DNA from: Verrucomicrobiaceae bacterium
Lineage (GTDB): Bacteria > Verrucomicrobiota > Verrucomicrobiia > Verrucomicrobiales > Verrucomicrobiaceae
Assembly (NCBI GenBank): GCA_016713035.1
Contig: JADJPW010000002.1
Span: 434,001-498,000, forward strand
Direction of reading: 5' to 3'
Length of the DNA stretch: 64,000 bases
The notes under the pieces are model-generated. The model did not search any database, was not told the origin of the DNA, and saw only the letters and a program-made list of their open reading frames with translations. Below are positions 41,777 through 50,546 of the stretch, piece by piece; positions within the stretch are counted from its first letter, which is position 1; each line of letters starts with the position of its first letter. The translations under genes were made by a program, and so were the position numbers.

Positions 41777-41921
41777 GCTTATGTCACACGCAGTTGACAG
41801 AGGAACGAGCGCCGCGTGTGACACGAATGCCATGTGGCGATGAAGTAACCGCGAGGTTATTGAGCCCATCAATCGTGATGGCTACGACAGAAGGCATGAA
41901 CCGCTCCACACTGCCTCAGAC

Positions 41922-42215
41922 ATGGATTCAGATGCATTGTTCTTCCCATCGTGCAGACGCACTCGTAGCAAACGACGCCAAGCTCCATGGGGCGCGGTAG
42001 CCGGCATTTTATCCTTCATCGTTTCTGTTTGGATGATTGTTCAAGTCCATGCGGTTTATAAGCAACGACAGTTACGCCGACTAAATGAGATATATGCCCC
42101 TCAGCACAGGAAATTGGCGGAGCCCCCGCCGGCACCTCCCGCAATGCGTGAGTCAGCACCCGCACTCACCCAGTTTCGCCTTGGCCAGAGCTATGCTGGC
42201 ACACGCAGACCTTGA
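41922..42215 (+). CDS. Small single-pass membrane protein, unknown
   Basis: 97 residues: basic N-terminus, one TM helix (AVAGILSFIVSVWMIVQVHAVY), basic stretch YKQRQLRRLNEIYAPQHRK and a Pro-rich end (EPPPAPPAMRESAPALTQF). Layout similar to the preceding gene. No family recognised. Coding status is moderate because frame use around it is disturbed. Confidence 0.4.
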   Translation: MDSDALFFPSCRRTRSKRRQAPWGAVAGILSFIVSVWMIVQVHAVYKQRQLRRLNEIYAPQHRKLAEPPPAPPAMRESAPALTQFRLGQSYAGTRRP

Positions 42216-42415
42216 GGAAAACAATGCACGTCTCTATTACAGCAGCAGCCCCTCGCATACCCGTTTCAGCGAGTCGGGGCGTCCTCTGGGCTTTCCGAGA
42301 TCAACATCCGGCCAGCTTTCCATTCTGGTCCCAGTGAGGGTGTTACGATATCTGTCACTACAGATCATCGCTAAAATACTCTCACCTCTCCAGTCTTGAT
42401 TTTTCAATGGCTGGA

Positions 42416-42492
42416 TGGTCGGGCTGGCGGGATTCGAACCCACGACCTCTTCGTCCCGAACGAAGCGCTCTACCAGGCTGAGCCACAGCCCG
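42416..42492 (-). tRNA. tRNA-Pro (anticodon CGG), CCA encoded
   Basis: 77 nt. Acceptor CGGGCTG pairs with CAGCCCG. Anticodon arm CTTCG-TTCGGGA-CGAAG gives anticodon CGG. T-arm GTGGG-TTCGAAT-CCCGC and a genomic 3' CCA (complement of 42416-42418). Confidence 0.95.
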
Positions 42493-42723
42493 AATCGTTG
42501 ATTTACAAGGCTTTGGGGTCGATTCGGAGACTCCAAAACCCTGCTGCTGCGTACTCTCTGCACGCAGCGAACGGAGGGTATTATGTGGGGATGAATCCTG
42601 ATGGCAAGTCGATTCCTCGGGCTGGACACAGGCCGGAAAGACCCATGAGCAAAGTGGCATCATCCATTCAGTTTCCCGCCCGAGGAGCGTATGTTCTGGC
42701 AACTTCCCTCACCAACGCGCCCC

Positions 42724-44103
42724 ATGTTCACCTTCACCGACAAAGCTGCCGTCACCACCTGCGATGGCGTCACACGCCGCGATTTCATCACCGCTGGTGC
42801 TTTGAGCGCCATCGGGCTCACGATGCCGGGTTTCGCCAAACTGAGGGCGGAAGGCAAAGTGGATGCCAAAAAGAGCAACAAGGCCTGCATCATGATTTTC
42901 AATCTCGGTGCGCCGAGCCAGCAGGACCTCTGGGACATGAAGCCGGATGCGCCGAGCGAGATTCGCGGGCCGTTCAAACCGATCCGCACGAAGAGCAATG
43001 CCTTCGAGATCTCCGAGATCCTGCCGCTGCACGCGAAGATCGCGGACAAATTCAGCCTCGTGCGCTCCTGCTACCACACAGCCGCGGCGGTGCATGATAC
43101 CGGGCATCAGATGATGCAGACGGGCCGTCTTTTCACCGGTGGTGTGAATACCCCGCACGTCGGCAGCGCTTTGGAGTTCCTCCAAGGCCGCCGCAGCGAT
43201 CTGCCGGCTCATATCATCCTGCCAGAGTCGATGGGCCCCACCGGTGGCAACATGCCGCATGGCCAGGACGCGGGCTTCCTCGGCAAGGCGTATGATCCTT
43301 TCGTCCTAAACGCAAATCCGTCCGAAAAGGACTTCAAGGTGCCCGATTTGCTCCCGCCGAAGGAAATCAGCGAGGTGCGGATGGAGCGCCGCCGCGAAAT
43401 GCGCGAGCTGGTGGACAGCAGCGTGCGGAATTTCGAATACAGCGAGCAGGCGAAGCTCATGGACAGCAATTTCGAGTCCGCCTACCGCATCATGACCAGC
43501 ACGCAGGCCCGCGAGGCCTTCGATCTCACGAAGGAGCCGCTCAAAGTGCGCGAGCGCTACGGTTTGAACCGCTTCGGCCAGAGCTGCCTGCTCGCGCGTC
43601 GCCTCGTCGAGCGCGGCGTGCGCTTCGTCACCGTGAACACCTTCATCACCGTGTTTGGCGAGATCACCTGGGACATCCACGGCTCCAAGCCCTTCACCAG
43701 CATCGAAGGCATGCGCGACATCGTCGCGCCGATGTATGACCAGGGTTACAGCGCCCTCATCGAGGACCTTTTCCAGCGCGGCATGCTCGACGACACCATG
43801 GTCACCTGCCTCGCCGAATTCGGCCGCACGCCGAAGATTAACCCTGCCGGTGGTCGCGATCACTGGCCAAATTGCTGGACCGTGAACTTCGCCGGCGGCG
43901 GCGTCAAAGGCGGCGAAGTCATCGGCAAGTCCGACGACATCGGCGGCTACCCCACCGAACGCCCCGTCGCCCCGAAGGAAATCGTCGCCACCATCTACCA
44001 AGCCCTCGGCGTCGATCTCCACACCGAGCTACCGGGCCCGCAGGGCAGACCGTACCCCGTAGTCGATTTCGGCACTCAAGCGATCAAGGAGCTGTTTGCG
44101 TAA
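42724..44103 (+). CDS. DUF1501 domain protein with Tat signal
   Basis: Intact. The start at 42724 gives VTRRDFITAGALSAIGLTM, a twin-arginine signal. Conserved features: KACIMIFNLGAPSQQDLWDM, SFSLVRSCYH-type segment (KFSLVRSCYHTAAAVHDTGH), RYGLNRFGQSCLLARRLVE, RFVTVNTF, DQGYSALIEDLFQRGMLDDT, MVTCLAEFGRTPKINPAGGR and DHWPNCWTVNFAGGGVKGG. The fold resembles sulfatase/alkaline phosphatase-like hydrolases. In PVC bacteria it is usually paired with a DUF1549/DUF1553 protein, here the gene at 44869 with one gene between. Physiological role unknown; exported folded to the periplasm. Confidence 0.9.
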   Translation: MFTFTDKAAVTTCDGVTRRDFITAGALSAIGLTMPGFAKLRAEGKVDAKKSNKACIMIFNLGAPSQQDLWDMKPDAPSEIRGPFKPIRTKSNAFEISEILPLHAKIADKFSLVRSCYHTAAAVHDTGHQMMQTGRLFTGGVNTPHVGSALEFLQGRRSDLPAHIILPESMGPTGGNMPHGQDAGFLGKAYDPFVLNANPSEKDFKVPDLLPPKEISEVRMERRREMRELVDSSVRNFEYSEQAKLMDSNFESAYRIMTSTQAREAFDLTKEPLKVRERYGLNRFGQSCLLARRLVERGVRFVTVNTFITVFGEITWDIHGSKPFTSIEGMRDIVAPMYDQGYSALIEDLFQRGMLDDTMVTCLAEFGRTPKINPAGGRDHWPNCWTVNFAGGGVKGGEVIGKSDDIGGYPTERPVAPKEIVATIYQALGVDLHTELPGPQGRPYPVVDFGTQAIKELFA

Positions 44104-44112
44104 ACCTGGAGC

Positions 44113-44130
44113 GCGGACGCCCTCGTCCGC
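44113..44130. terminator. Perfect hairpin after the DUF1501 gene
   Basis: GCGGACG-CCCT-CGTCCGC, perfect 7-bp stem with a 4-nt loop, 10 bp after the stop. Followed by AAAAG, so as a terminator it is weak on the plus strand; it may instead belong to a dispersed intergenic hairpin type. Confidence 0.4.
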
Positions 44131-44154
44131 AAAAGTCAGCGTATTTGATTCATC

Positions 44155-44862
44155 ATGCCTCGTCATCTCATCTTGCTTGCCCTCGCTTCGCTCTTCTTCC
44201 AATCGAAGACACTAGCTGATGGCTTGCCGTATCACACGAGTGATTCAGGCAAACGAGCCATGATAGGTGACTTCGTTGCTCTCACGATCTCACAGTCTCA
44301 GATCGTAGAAATCAGCAAAACGGGCGTGATCTCGTTCGACGAACAACAGTTGAAGAAGCTCCATGTATTCTACCCTACATTTCCAGCAAAAGCTGGGGTC
44401 GCTTCATCAACATTTAATGACAATCTCGAACGTTTTGAAGCAAACGTGGATGTCATTTGGTGGTATGCGGATGAGGTTCGAATTCCTCTTGTGGCTTCAC
44501 GAACCAAGATGCCGATTGGAATGCCCAATCAGAAAGCTTGGACTCCGGAAAGTCAGGTTCTGACTCGACTAGCTCCGGATGGCACGCCGTATCAAAACGG
44601 TAAAGAGACCAGCTATCTCGATGTTTTGGCTGCGATTGATGCATTGGCGGCCAAGGCCAGCACGAACCCGAATGAGCGACACTCAATGTGTGTCATCGTG
44701 CCGCCTCCTCATCGCGGTTGGGCGGAGGCGAATGCGAAGATTGTGAAGCAACTCGGGCTGGAAAGCACAGACCTCGATCCCAACAAAGTCATCCCACGCA
44801 TTTACGAGTTTCTCAAAACCTACGCTCACGCCAAAGGCATTGGACTTTCCAAGTGCTGGTAA
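44155..44862 (+). CDS. Secreted protein of unknown function
   Basis: 235 residues, intact. Signal peptide MPRHLILLALASLFFQSKTLA. Body features: GKRAMIGDFVALTISQSQIV, NVDVIWWYADEVRIPLV, SYLDVLAAIDALAAKA, CVIVPPPHRGWAEANAKIVK and a C-terminal Cys. No family recognised. Base use is more AT-rich than its neighbours. It sits between the DUF1501 gene and the DUF1549/DUF1553 gene (6 bp before the latter), so probably co-transcribed. Confidence 0.75.
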   Translation: MPRHLILLALASLFFQSKTLADGLPYHTSDSGKRAMIGDFVALTISQSQIVEISKTGVISFDEQQLKKLHVFYPTFPAKAGVASSTFNDNLERFEANVDVIWWYADEVRIPLVASRTKMPIGMPNQKAWTPESQVLTRLAPDGTPYQNGKETSYLDVLAAIDALAAKASTNPNERHSMCVIVPPPHRGWAEANAKIVKQLGLESTDLDPNKVIPRIYEFLKTYAHAKGIGLSKCW

Positions 44863-44868
44863 CCTCAT

Positions 44869-47064
44869 ATGAACCGTCTCTGCTTTATTTTTGCTCTCTT
44901 TGCTGCCGTTTCGTCGTTCGCCGCCGAAGCGCCATCCTTCCGCAATACCATCCAGCCCATCCTCACGCGCTACGGCTGTGCAATGGGTGCGTGTCATGGG
45001 GCGGCGGCGGGGCAGGGGGGCTTCCGGCTTTCTCTGCGTGGGTTCGATGACGAGGGCGACTGGCTTTCGATCACGCGGAGTGCGAATGGACGCCGTCTCA
45101 CGCTGGAAGATCCGGCGCGGAGTTTGTTTTTGCTCAAAGCGGTCAAAGCGGTGCCGCACAAGGGTGACAAGCGCTTTGAGGTGAACTCGGTGGAATACAA
45201 AGCCATTGCCGATTGGATCGCGGCGGGGGCACCGGGGCCGCAGGCGGATGATCCACGCATTGTGTCGCTCAGCGTGGCGGAGCCGCATCTCGTCACGCAG
45301 GCGGGGAAGAGCGTGCAGCTCAAAGTGACCGCGAAATTCAGCGACGGACAAAGCGAGGACGTGACGCGCTGGTGCAAATACAACGCTACCAATGCTAGCG
45401 TGGCCACGGTGGATGATGCGGGCCTCATCAAAATCACCGGCAGCGGCGAGGCTACCGTCAGCGCTTGGTATTTGAGCCTTTTGAGTGTCACCACCGTCAC
45501 GGTGCCGAATCCGGGCAAAGTGGATACAGAGGCGTTTGCGGCCCTGAAGCCTCGCAATTTCATTGATGAGCATGTTTTGACGAAACTACGCGAGCTGAAC
45601 ATCCCGCCGTCGGGTCGTGCGAGCGATGCGGAGTTCATCCGACGTGCGTTTCTCGACACGATCGGCGTTTTGCCCTCGCCAGACGAGGCGAAGGTGTTCC
45701 TCACGGACAAAGCGGCGAACAAACGCGACCACCTTATTGACGCGTTGCTCAAAAGGCCGGAATTCGTCGATTACTGGTCGCACCGATGGAGTGACCTGTT
45801 TCTCGTCAATGGTGACAAACTCATGCCGGAGGCCATGTGGGCTTATTATAATTGGATCCGCCGCCACGTCGCCGCGAATACGCCGTGGGACGCCATGGTG
45901 CGTGATCTGCTCACCGCCACTGGCAGCACGCTGGAGCACGGCGGAGGCAATTTCTTCGTCCTCAACGACGAGCCGACCAAATGTGCCGAAACCGTCAGTG
46001 TAGCCTTCATGGGCACCTCCATTGCTTGTGCGAAGTGTCACAACCACCCGATGGAAAAGTGGACCTACGATCAATACTACGCCTTCGCGAATCTCTTCGC
46101 CCGTGTGAGGAGCAAAAACGGCACGCAGGCAAATGAACGCGTGCTTTTCAGCGACACGCAGGGTGATCTCGTCGCGCCACTGACTGGCAAACCGCAGCCG
46201 CCCCGTCCGCTTGATGCCGTGCAGTCCGTCTCGATGACCTCCACCGAGGATCGCCGCATCACGCTCGCGAAATGGCTGACCGGCGCGGATAATAAGCTCT
46301 TTCAACGCGCCATCGTGAACCGCGTGTGGGCGAACTTTTTCGGCAGCGGACTCGTCGAGGCCGTCGATGACCTCCGAGTTACCAATCCCGCTAGCAACGA
46401 GCCGCTCTTCGCCGCCGCATGCGAGCACCTGGTGAAGCAAAAGTTCGATCTGAAGGCCCTCATGCGCACCATCCTGCAAAGCGAGACCTACCAGCGCAGC
46501 AGCATCACGCAGCCGGAGAACATCACCGACCTCCGCTACGGCTCGCACTACGTTCCGCGCCGTCTGAAGGCCGAGGTGCTGCTCGACACCGTGTCGCAGG
46601 TCACCGCCGCGCCCACCACCTTCAAAATCGACCGCCGCAACGCCAACCGCGGCACCGCCGACGCCTACCCCATGGGCTTCCGCGCCCTGCAACTGCCCGA
46701 CAGCAACATCGCCAGCTACTTCCTCAAAAGTTTCGGCCGCGCCGACCGCGTCGCCACCTGCGAATGCGAGCGCACGAACGAACCCAGCATGGCTCAGGCT
46801 CTCCACATCGCGAATGGCGAGACGTTAAACACCAAGCTCGCCCAAAAGGACAACCGCCTCGATGCGCTGCTCACTAGCAAGCAGCCCGATGCGAAGATCA
46901 TCGAAGAAGCCTACCTCCTCACCCTCACCCGCGCCCCCACCGACCGCGAGCTCGAAAAAGCCACCGCCCTGCTCACCAGCGCCAAACCCGAAGACCGCCG
47001 CACCACGCTGGAGGATCTGTTTTGGGGCCTGATGAGCTCGAAGGAGTTTTTGTTTAATCACTGA
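44869..47064 (+). CDS. PSCyt1-like/Ig-like/DUF1549/DUF1553 protein
   Basis: 731 residues, intact. Signal peptide to about residue 20; N-terminal haem-type domain with CAMGACH; Ig-like BIG_2-type domain at about 135-215 (VTAKFSDGQSEDVTRWCKYN, ITGSGEATVSAWYL); DUF1549 at 225-430 (FIDEHVLTKLRELNIPPS, FIRRAFLDTIGVLPSPDEAK, CAKCHNHPMEKWTYDQY); DUF1553 at 460-700 (LFQRAIVNRVWANFFGSGLV, RTILQSETYQRSS, YPMGFRALQLPDSNIASYFL), ending SSKEFLFNH. The CxxCH-type motifs suggest c-type haem or metal binding in the periplasm. Likely functional partner of the DUF1501 protein upstream. The end of the gene overlaps a 17-bp sequence repeated at 47412. Confidence 0.9.
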   Translation: MNRLCFIFALFAAVSSFAAEAPSFRNTIQPILTRYGCAMGACHGAAAGQGGFRLSLRGFDDEGDWLSITRSANGRRLTLEDPARSLFLLKAVKAVPHKGDKRFEVNSVEYKAIADWIAAGAPGPQADDPRIVSLSVAEPHLVTQAGKSVQLKVTAKFSDGQSEDVTRWCKYNATNASVATVDDAGLIKITGSGEATVSAWYLSLLSVTTVTVPNPGKVDTEAFAALKPRNFIDEHVLTKLRELNIPPSGRASDAEFIRRAFLDTIGVLPSPDEAKVFLTDKAANKRDHLIDALLKRPEFVDYWSHRWSDLFLVNGDKLMPEAMWAYYNWIRRHVAANTPWDAMVRDLLTATGSTLEHGGGNFFVLNDEPTKCAETVSVAFMGTSIACAKCHNHPMEKWTYDQYYAFANLFARVRSKNGTQANERVLFSDTQGDLVAPLTGKPQPPRPLDAVQSVSMTSTEDRRITLAKWLTGADNKLFQRAIVNRVWANFFGSGLVEAVDDLRVTNPASNEPLFAAACEHLVKQKFDLKALMRTILQSETYQRSSITQPENITDLRYGSHYVPRRLKAEVLLDTVSQVTAAPTTFKIDRRNANRGTADAYPMGFRALQLPDSNIASYFLKSFGRADRVATCECERTNEPSMAQALHIANGETLNTKLAQKDNRLDALLTSKQPDAKIIEEAYLLTLTRAPTDRELEKATALLTSAKPEDRRTTLEDLFWGLMSSKEFLFNH

Positions 47065-47067
47065 GCC

Positions 47068-47322
47068 ATGAGCCTTCTTGACCTTGAGCAAGCCGTTCAG
47101 CAGGTGGACTCCAAAGAGTCCTTCTTGGATTTCGTCAGCATGCTTGTTGCTGATTGGGAGAAGTCGCAGTCAATCGAAGAGACGACACCATCCTCTCCAT
47201 ACGGCTCAAATGCTCTTGGTTGGGAAAATCCAAAGCTTGGGCGGGGGGGGCGCGCGAATTTCACCGCCCTGGCGCTCGTTCGCCGGGGGGCGCGCAGCCA
47301 AAATTTACGAATGAACCCATGA
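47068..47322 (+). pseudogene. Start of a small conserved-type protein, disrupted by G-rich sequence
   Basis: MSLLDLEQAVQQVDSKESFL, DFVSMLVADWEKSQSIEETT, PSSPYGSNALGWEN resembles the first half of the small DUF7660-like family (about 80-90 residues, with a W.N motif). After GWEN the frame enters the G-run region and loses family character. The true gene is probably damaged by the assembly. Confidence 0.4.
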
Positions 47323-47402
47323 AACGCCCAACAGCCTGATAGGTCCATCGAAACGGGGGGGGGGGGCGGGGGGGCGGACAGGGGGGGGGGGGGGGGGGGG
47401 GG
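47238..47402. other. G-homopolymer stretch, probable assembly artefact
   Basis: Contains several runs of 6 to more than 20 G (for example around 47357-47366 and 47382-47402). Unlike anything else in the window. No feature is proposed. Confidence 0.7.
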
Positions 47403-47420
47403 TCTCCTGGCTTTGTTTAA

Positions 47421-48095
47421 TCACTGAGGCTGCTTGGGGCCTGCGGTTTTGGTGGAGGGTGGAGCTCGCTTGGGGGTGCTCCAGGCTCCGCGGTGGGCGT
47501 GGCGGGCTTCGTCTTCGAGTTTTTTGAGGTGGAGCTCGTATTGATTGGGGGTGCTGCCATCTGGGGCGTAGCTGCCTTTGCCGTGGATGCGGGCGAGTCC
47601 TGCGCGGACGAGTTTTTCACCGAGGTGCTCACCGTCGTGGCAGATGACGTAGGCGTAGTAGCGCTCGGACTCAAAGACATGCTCCCAGCGTGTCTGGAGC
47701 TGGAAGTCGCCGCTGGTGAGCCATTTTTCTGTGAATTCGCGGGCCTGCTGACCGAGGGCGAGCGTCTGCGGGATGCTGAGGCCGCCGAAGTAGGAGGCTT
47801 GATCTTTGAGCCGTCCGGCGACGAGTCGGTACTCGCGCTTTTCGGCACAATCGACAAAGTAGAGGCGGAAGGTGTGCTCGCCGCCTTCATGGGCGATGCG
47901 GAAGCTGTCGCCGTCATTCGCCCCATCGGTGGTGACGAGGCGCGGAGAGCGGAGTGTCTGGATCTTGACCGTGTACTCAGGTGGAGGGGCAGGCTCCGAT
48001 GGCGGTGGATCGAGCCATTCCCAGGTCTGCACCAGCAGGATAATGAGGAGGATGAGCCCCCAGACGATGCGGCTGATCCATTTTTCCCATTTCAT
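47421..48095 (-). CDS. Membrane-anchored thermonuclease-like (SNase) protein
   Basis: The start at 48095 gives MKWEKWISRIVWGLILLIIL, a TM anchor. SNase-like domain from about residue 55: DGDSFRIAHEGGEHTFRLYF, VDCAEKR, ALGQQAREFTEKWLTSGDFQ, YAYVICHDGEHLGEKLVRAG and LARIHGKG. The catalytic R-x-E arrangement of staphylococcal nuclease is partly recognisable (RLYFVDCAEKR, and E of GEKLVRAGLAR). Predicted Ca-dependent nuclease or a binding protein of the same fold facing the periplasm. Its start overlaps the queE stop (ATGA). Confidence 0.75.
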   Translation of the reverse strand: MKWEKWISRIVWGLILLIILLVQTWEWLDPPPSEPAPPPEYTVKIQTLRSPRLVTTDGANDGDSFRIAHEGGEHTFRLYFVDCAEKREYRLVAGRLKDQASYFGGLSIPQTLALGQQAREFTEKWLTSGDFQLQTRWEHVFESERYYAYVICHDGEHLGEKLVRAGLARIHGKGSYAPDGSTPNQYELHLKKLEDEARHAHRGAWSTPKRAPPSTKTAGPKQPQ

Positions 48096-48790
48096 GTGCC
48101 ACGGCGGTTGCCGAAGAGTTCGATGTGCATGCGTGGGCAGTAGCGCCAGCCGTTTTGCATGCAGACCTGGACGATCCACTGCTGGCGTGAGCGCAGCGAC
48201 TCGGTGCTGATGCCTTCGGGCATGAGTAGAATGCGGTCGGGCGGGAGCGGCAGGTCGATCTCGGTCAGGAGTGACTGGATCTCGGCAATGTCGGGATCGC
48301 TGCTGGCGACGAATTTGAGCTGAAAATCGTATTGAGAGCACCAATCCCGCAAAACGGCGGGTTGAAGGCGCAGGCGCTCATGTTTCTCCACCCAGGCGGC
48401 GCCGGCGCGGTCGGTGCTGGGGGTGGAGTGGGCCAGTTTTGGGCTCAGGGAGGCCAAATCGCATGCCACACCGCCCGGAGCGATGGTGCCGGCAGTCTCG
48501 ATGGTGATGTGCAGGCCCGCGTTTTTTAAGGCGGTGAGCAAATCTGGCATCTGGCGTGCGATCATGGGCTCTCCACCGGTGACGACGACATGCCGCGTGC
48601 TGCTGTGCTGGCGGACGACGGCCAAAATCTGCTCCAGACTCATCTCCGTGCCCTCTGGCTGCCAGGAGGCATAGGGCGTGTCACACCAGCTACAGCGTAA
48701 ATTGCAGCCAGAGGTGCGGATGAAGACAGAGGGCACTCCGGCGAGGATGCCCTCGCCCTGGATGGAGTGGAAGATTTCTGAGATGAGCAT
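48092..48790 (-). CDS. queE: 7-carboxy-7-deazaguanine synthase (QueE)
   Basis: 232 residues, intact. Radical SAM cluster motif SGCNLRCSWCDTPY (CxxxCxxC, with the QueE-type substrate loop before it: EIFHSIQGEG). Further: HVVVTGGEPMIARQMPDLL, LHITIETAGT, SPKLAHS and a C-terminal DRILLMPEG, all QueE-like. It converts 6-carboxy-tetrahydropterin to 7-carboxy-7-deazaguanine, the third step of preQ0/queuosine synthesis. Other queuosine genes are not in the window. Overlaps the nuclease gene by 4 bp. Confidence 0.93.
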   Translation of the reverse strand: MLISEIFHSIQGEGILAGVPSVFIRTSGCNLRCSWCDTPYASWQPEGTEMSLEQILAVVRQHSSTRHVVVTGGEPMIARQMPDLLTALKNAGLHITIETAGTIAPGGVACDLASLSPKLAHSTPSTDRAGAAWVEKHERLRLQPAVLRDWCSQYDFQLKFVASSDPDIAEIQSLLTEIDLPLPPDRILLMPEGISTESLRSRQQWIVQVCMQNGWRYCPRMHIELFGNRRGT

Positions 48791-48798
48791 GGGGGCGC

Positions 48799-49107
48799 TT
48801 AGGCCAGCGAGGCGCTGTCATAGACCACCACGCGTTCCCACAGGGTTTTGCAGGTATCGACGAAGCGCTTGTGGTCTGGGCAGTCCTTTTGATAAAAGTC
48901 GTGATCGGCCATGGTTTTGAAGCCCAGGGAGATGGAGTAGCTGTAGGAGTGGTCCGTGACGGGGCGCTTCTCTGTGGCGGCAGGTTTCCCTGCGAAGCCG
49001 CTGGCGAGGTAGCTGATCTGCGGCAGCCGGGCGAGTTCGGCTTCGAAGGTGGCGATTTGATCGGCGCTGAGGCCGGGTTTGAGCCAAAAATAGACGTTGT
49101 GGAGCAT
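48799..49107 (-). CDS. Dabb (stress-responsive A/B barrel) domain protein
   Basis: 102 residues. MLHNVYFWLKPGLSADQIAT, then SYSYSISLGFKTMADHDFYQ and DHKRFVDTCKTLWERVVVYD: the dimeric alpha/beta-barrel Dabb pattern with the typical HxV start and DH..F..... W. Role unknown; members are small cytoplasmic proteins, some of them stress-induced. It starts 8 bp upstream of queE in the same direction. Confidence 0.85.
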   Translation of the reverse strand: MLHNVYFWLKPGLSADQIATFEAELARLPQISYLASGFAGKPAATEKRPVTDHSYSYSISLGFKTMADHDFYQKDCPDHKRFVDTCKTLWERVVVYDSASLA

Positions 49108-49287
49108 AGCGGCCGATTGGTAGGCGGCAGAAAAGTTTCGTGCAATTGCTAATGATGGCGGTTTGCATACGTTTAAATCACCACGGAGCCGCTCCAACGG
49201 CACCCTACGCAACGGATGATGGCCCCACTGGGAACGACTCAAACTCCGCGTTGCACTCACCGTGAACAATGCAAAACTAGTACCATC

Positions 49288-49548
49288 ATGAATACCCCTA
49301 TCCACCCCTTCCTCGCCTTTCCCATCGGCACCCCTGAAATGGTCGTCATCGCCGTTTTGGTGTTGGTGCTCTTCGGTGCAAAAAAACTGCCCACCTTTGC
49401 CCGCAGCCTGGGCAAGAGCATGGGTGAGTTCAAAAGCGCCCGCATGGAGTTCGAGCGTGAGCTGCAAAATGCCCAAATCGAGGCCGAAACGCCGAAAGTC
49501 ACCGCTCCTCAAGAAAAGCGCCAGCCAGTGGCCAATGTGGACGTTTGA
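49288..49548 (+). CDS. tatA: Twin-arginine translocase subunit TatA/TatE
   Basis: 86 residues from ATG 49288. Short periplasmic start, TM helix (MVVIAVLVLVLFGAKKLP with the FGxxxLP hinge), amphipathic helix (TFARSLGKSMGEFKSAR) and a charged tail. TatA oligomers form the pore of the Tat system. This fits the several Tat-type signals on proteins in the window (7347, 42724, 58146). tatC is not present here. Confidence 0.93.
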   Translation: MNTPIHPFLAFPIGTPEMVVIAVLVLVLFGAKKLPTFARSLGKSMGEFKSARMEFERELQNAQIEAETPKVTAPQEKRQPVANVDV

Positions 49549-49568
49549 TCTGCGCCTTACGACCACTC

Positions 49569-50519
49569 ATGAAACGCATTTCAATCACGCGGCGGGCTCT
49601 GTGGCCCGCCGTTTTTCTTTTCACCGCTGCTCTGACGCATGCGCAGGAGTCGAAGCCCGACGGATTCGTCTTCTGCTCCTACAACGTGAAGAATTGGCTC
49701 ACCATGGATCGCTTTGATCCTGAGAAAAAGCAGACCATGCCCGGCGAGCCCAAGCCCGAGGATGAAAAAGTCCGCGTGGTGAAGATCCTCGCCGCGATCA
49801 AGCCAGACGTGCTCGGTATCTGCGAGATCGGCACGGCAGACGATCTGGCGGATCTGCAAAAGCGGCTCAAGGCGGCAGGCATCGACCTACCCTATACCGA
49901 GATGGCCCACGGCGGGGATGAGACGCGGCGGCTGGCCTTGCTCTCCCGCTACGAGATCGTCAGTCGTGCCTCGCAGAAAGACCTCACCTACAAGCTAGGG
50001 GAGCTGACGCTGCCCTTCCAGCGTGGCATCCTGGACGCCACGGTGCGATTCAGGCCGGATTTTGACCTGCGCTTTCTCGGAGTGCATCTGAAGTCAAAAC
50101 GCGAGATCCCGGAGGCCGATCAGGCCGCGATGCGCCGTGCAGAGGCACGTCTGTTGCGCAAGCACATGGACAGCATCTTTGCCGCAGAGCCAAAAGCGCG
50201 ACTCCTAGCCTACGGTGACTTCAACGAGCACCGCAACGAGCCCGCGATCGATACCATCATGGGTGACCGCCAGAGTGATAGCGCCATGCTGGATGTACAG
50301 CTCCGCGATGTCGATGGTGAGGTCTGGACGCACTTTTGGGACTCCGCAGATGCCTATGCGCGGCTGGATTACTTTTTCTCCAGTCGGCTGCTGCGTCCGC
50401 ACCTCGACTACCGGAAGAGTTTTATCTATTCCGCCCGTGATTTCGATAAAGCCAGTGATCATCGCCCTATCGTGCTAACCGTGAAATACGCTCCATGGGA
50501 GGAGCGGAAGGGGAAATGA
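49569..50519 (+). CDS. Secreted endonuclease/exonuclease/phosphatase family protein
   Basis: From ATG 49569: basic start and signal peptide (RRALWPAVFLFTAALTHAQ). EEP fold motifs: FCSYNVKNW (Asn), DVLGICEIG (catalytic Glu), RFLGVHLKSKRE (His), LLAYGDFNEHRNEP (GDFN) and DKASDHRPIVL (SDHRP). Metal-dependent phosphodiester or phosphomonoester hydrolase outside the cytoplasm; substrate uncertain. Intact, 21 bp after tatA. Confidence 0.88.
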   Translation: MKRISITRRALWPAVFLFTAALTHAQESKPDGFVFCSYNVKNWLTMDRFDPEKKQTMPGEPKPEDEKVRVVKILAAIKPDVLGICEIGTADDLADLQKRLKAAGIDLPYTEMAHGGDETRRLALLSRYEIVSRASQKDLTYKLGELTLPFQRGILDATVRFRPDFDLRFLGVHLKSKREIPEADQAAMRRAEARLLRKHMDSIFAAEPKARLLAYGDFNEHRNEPAIDTIMGDRQSDSAMLDVQLRDVDGEVWTHFWDSADAYARLDYFFSSRLLRPHLDYRKSFIYSARDFDKASDHRPIVLTVKYAPWEERKGK

Positions 50520-50546
50520 AGGTGCCGTAGGTCTGCTGGGAGATTT

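Larger units (their letters stand above)
47049..47428. repeat. 17-bp direct repeat bracketing an anomalous insert
   Basis: TTTGTTTAATCACTGAG occurs at 47049-47065 and again at 47412-47428. The first copy contains the stop of the DUF1549/DUF1553 gene; the second contains the stop of the minus-strand nuclease gene. Without one copy and the 346 bp between, the two genes would be convergent with overlapping stops. Confidence 0.7.

Noticed and set aside
14009..42200. Programmed ribosomal frameshifting as the cause of the broken frames
   Set aside because: Too many sites, in both directions and without shared slippery signals. Homopolymer errors explain them better. The IS5 transposase overlap is the one place where programmed frameshifting is plausible.
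43306..44022. Minus-strand frame of 238 codons
   Set aside because: Shadow of the DUF1501 gene; no start context or domain.
45586..46806. 406-codon minus-strand frame
   Set aside because: Opposite the DUF1549/DUF1553 gene; no signal peptide or domain; codon use mirrors the real gene.
47493..48143. Plus-strand frame of 216 codons
   Set aside because: Antisense to the SNase-like gene, whose motifs and coupling to queE are convincing.
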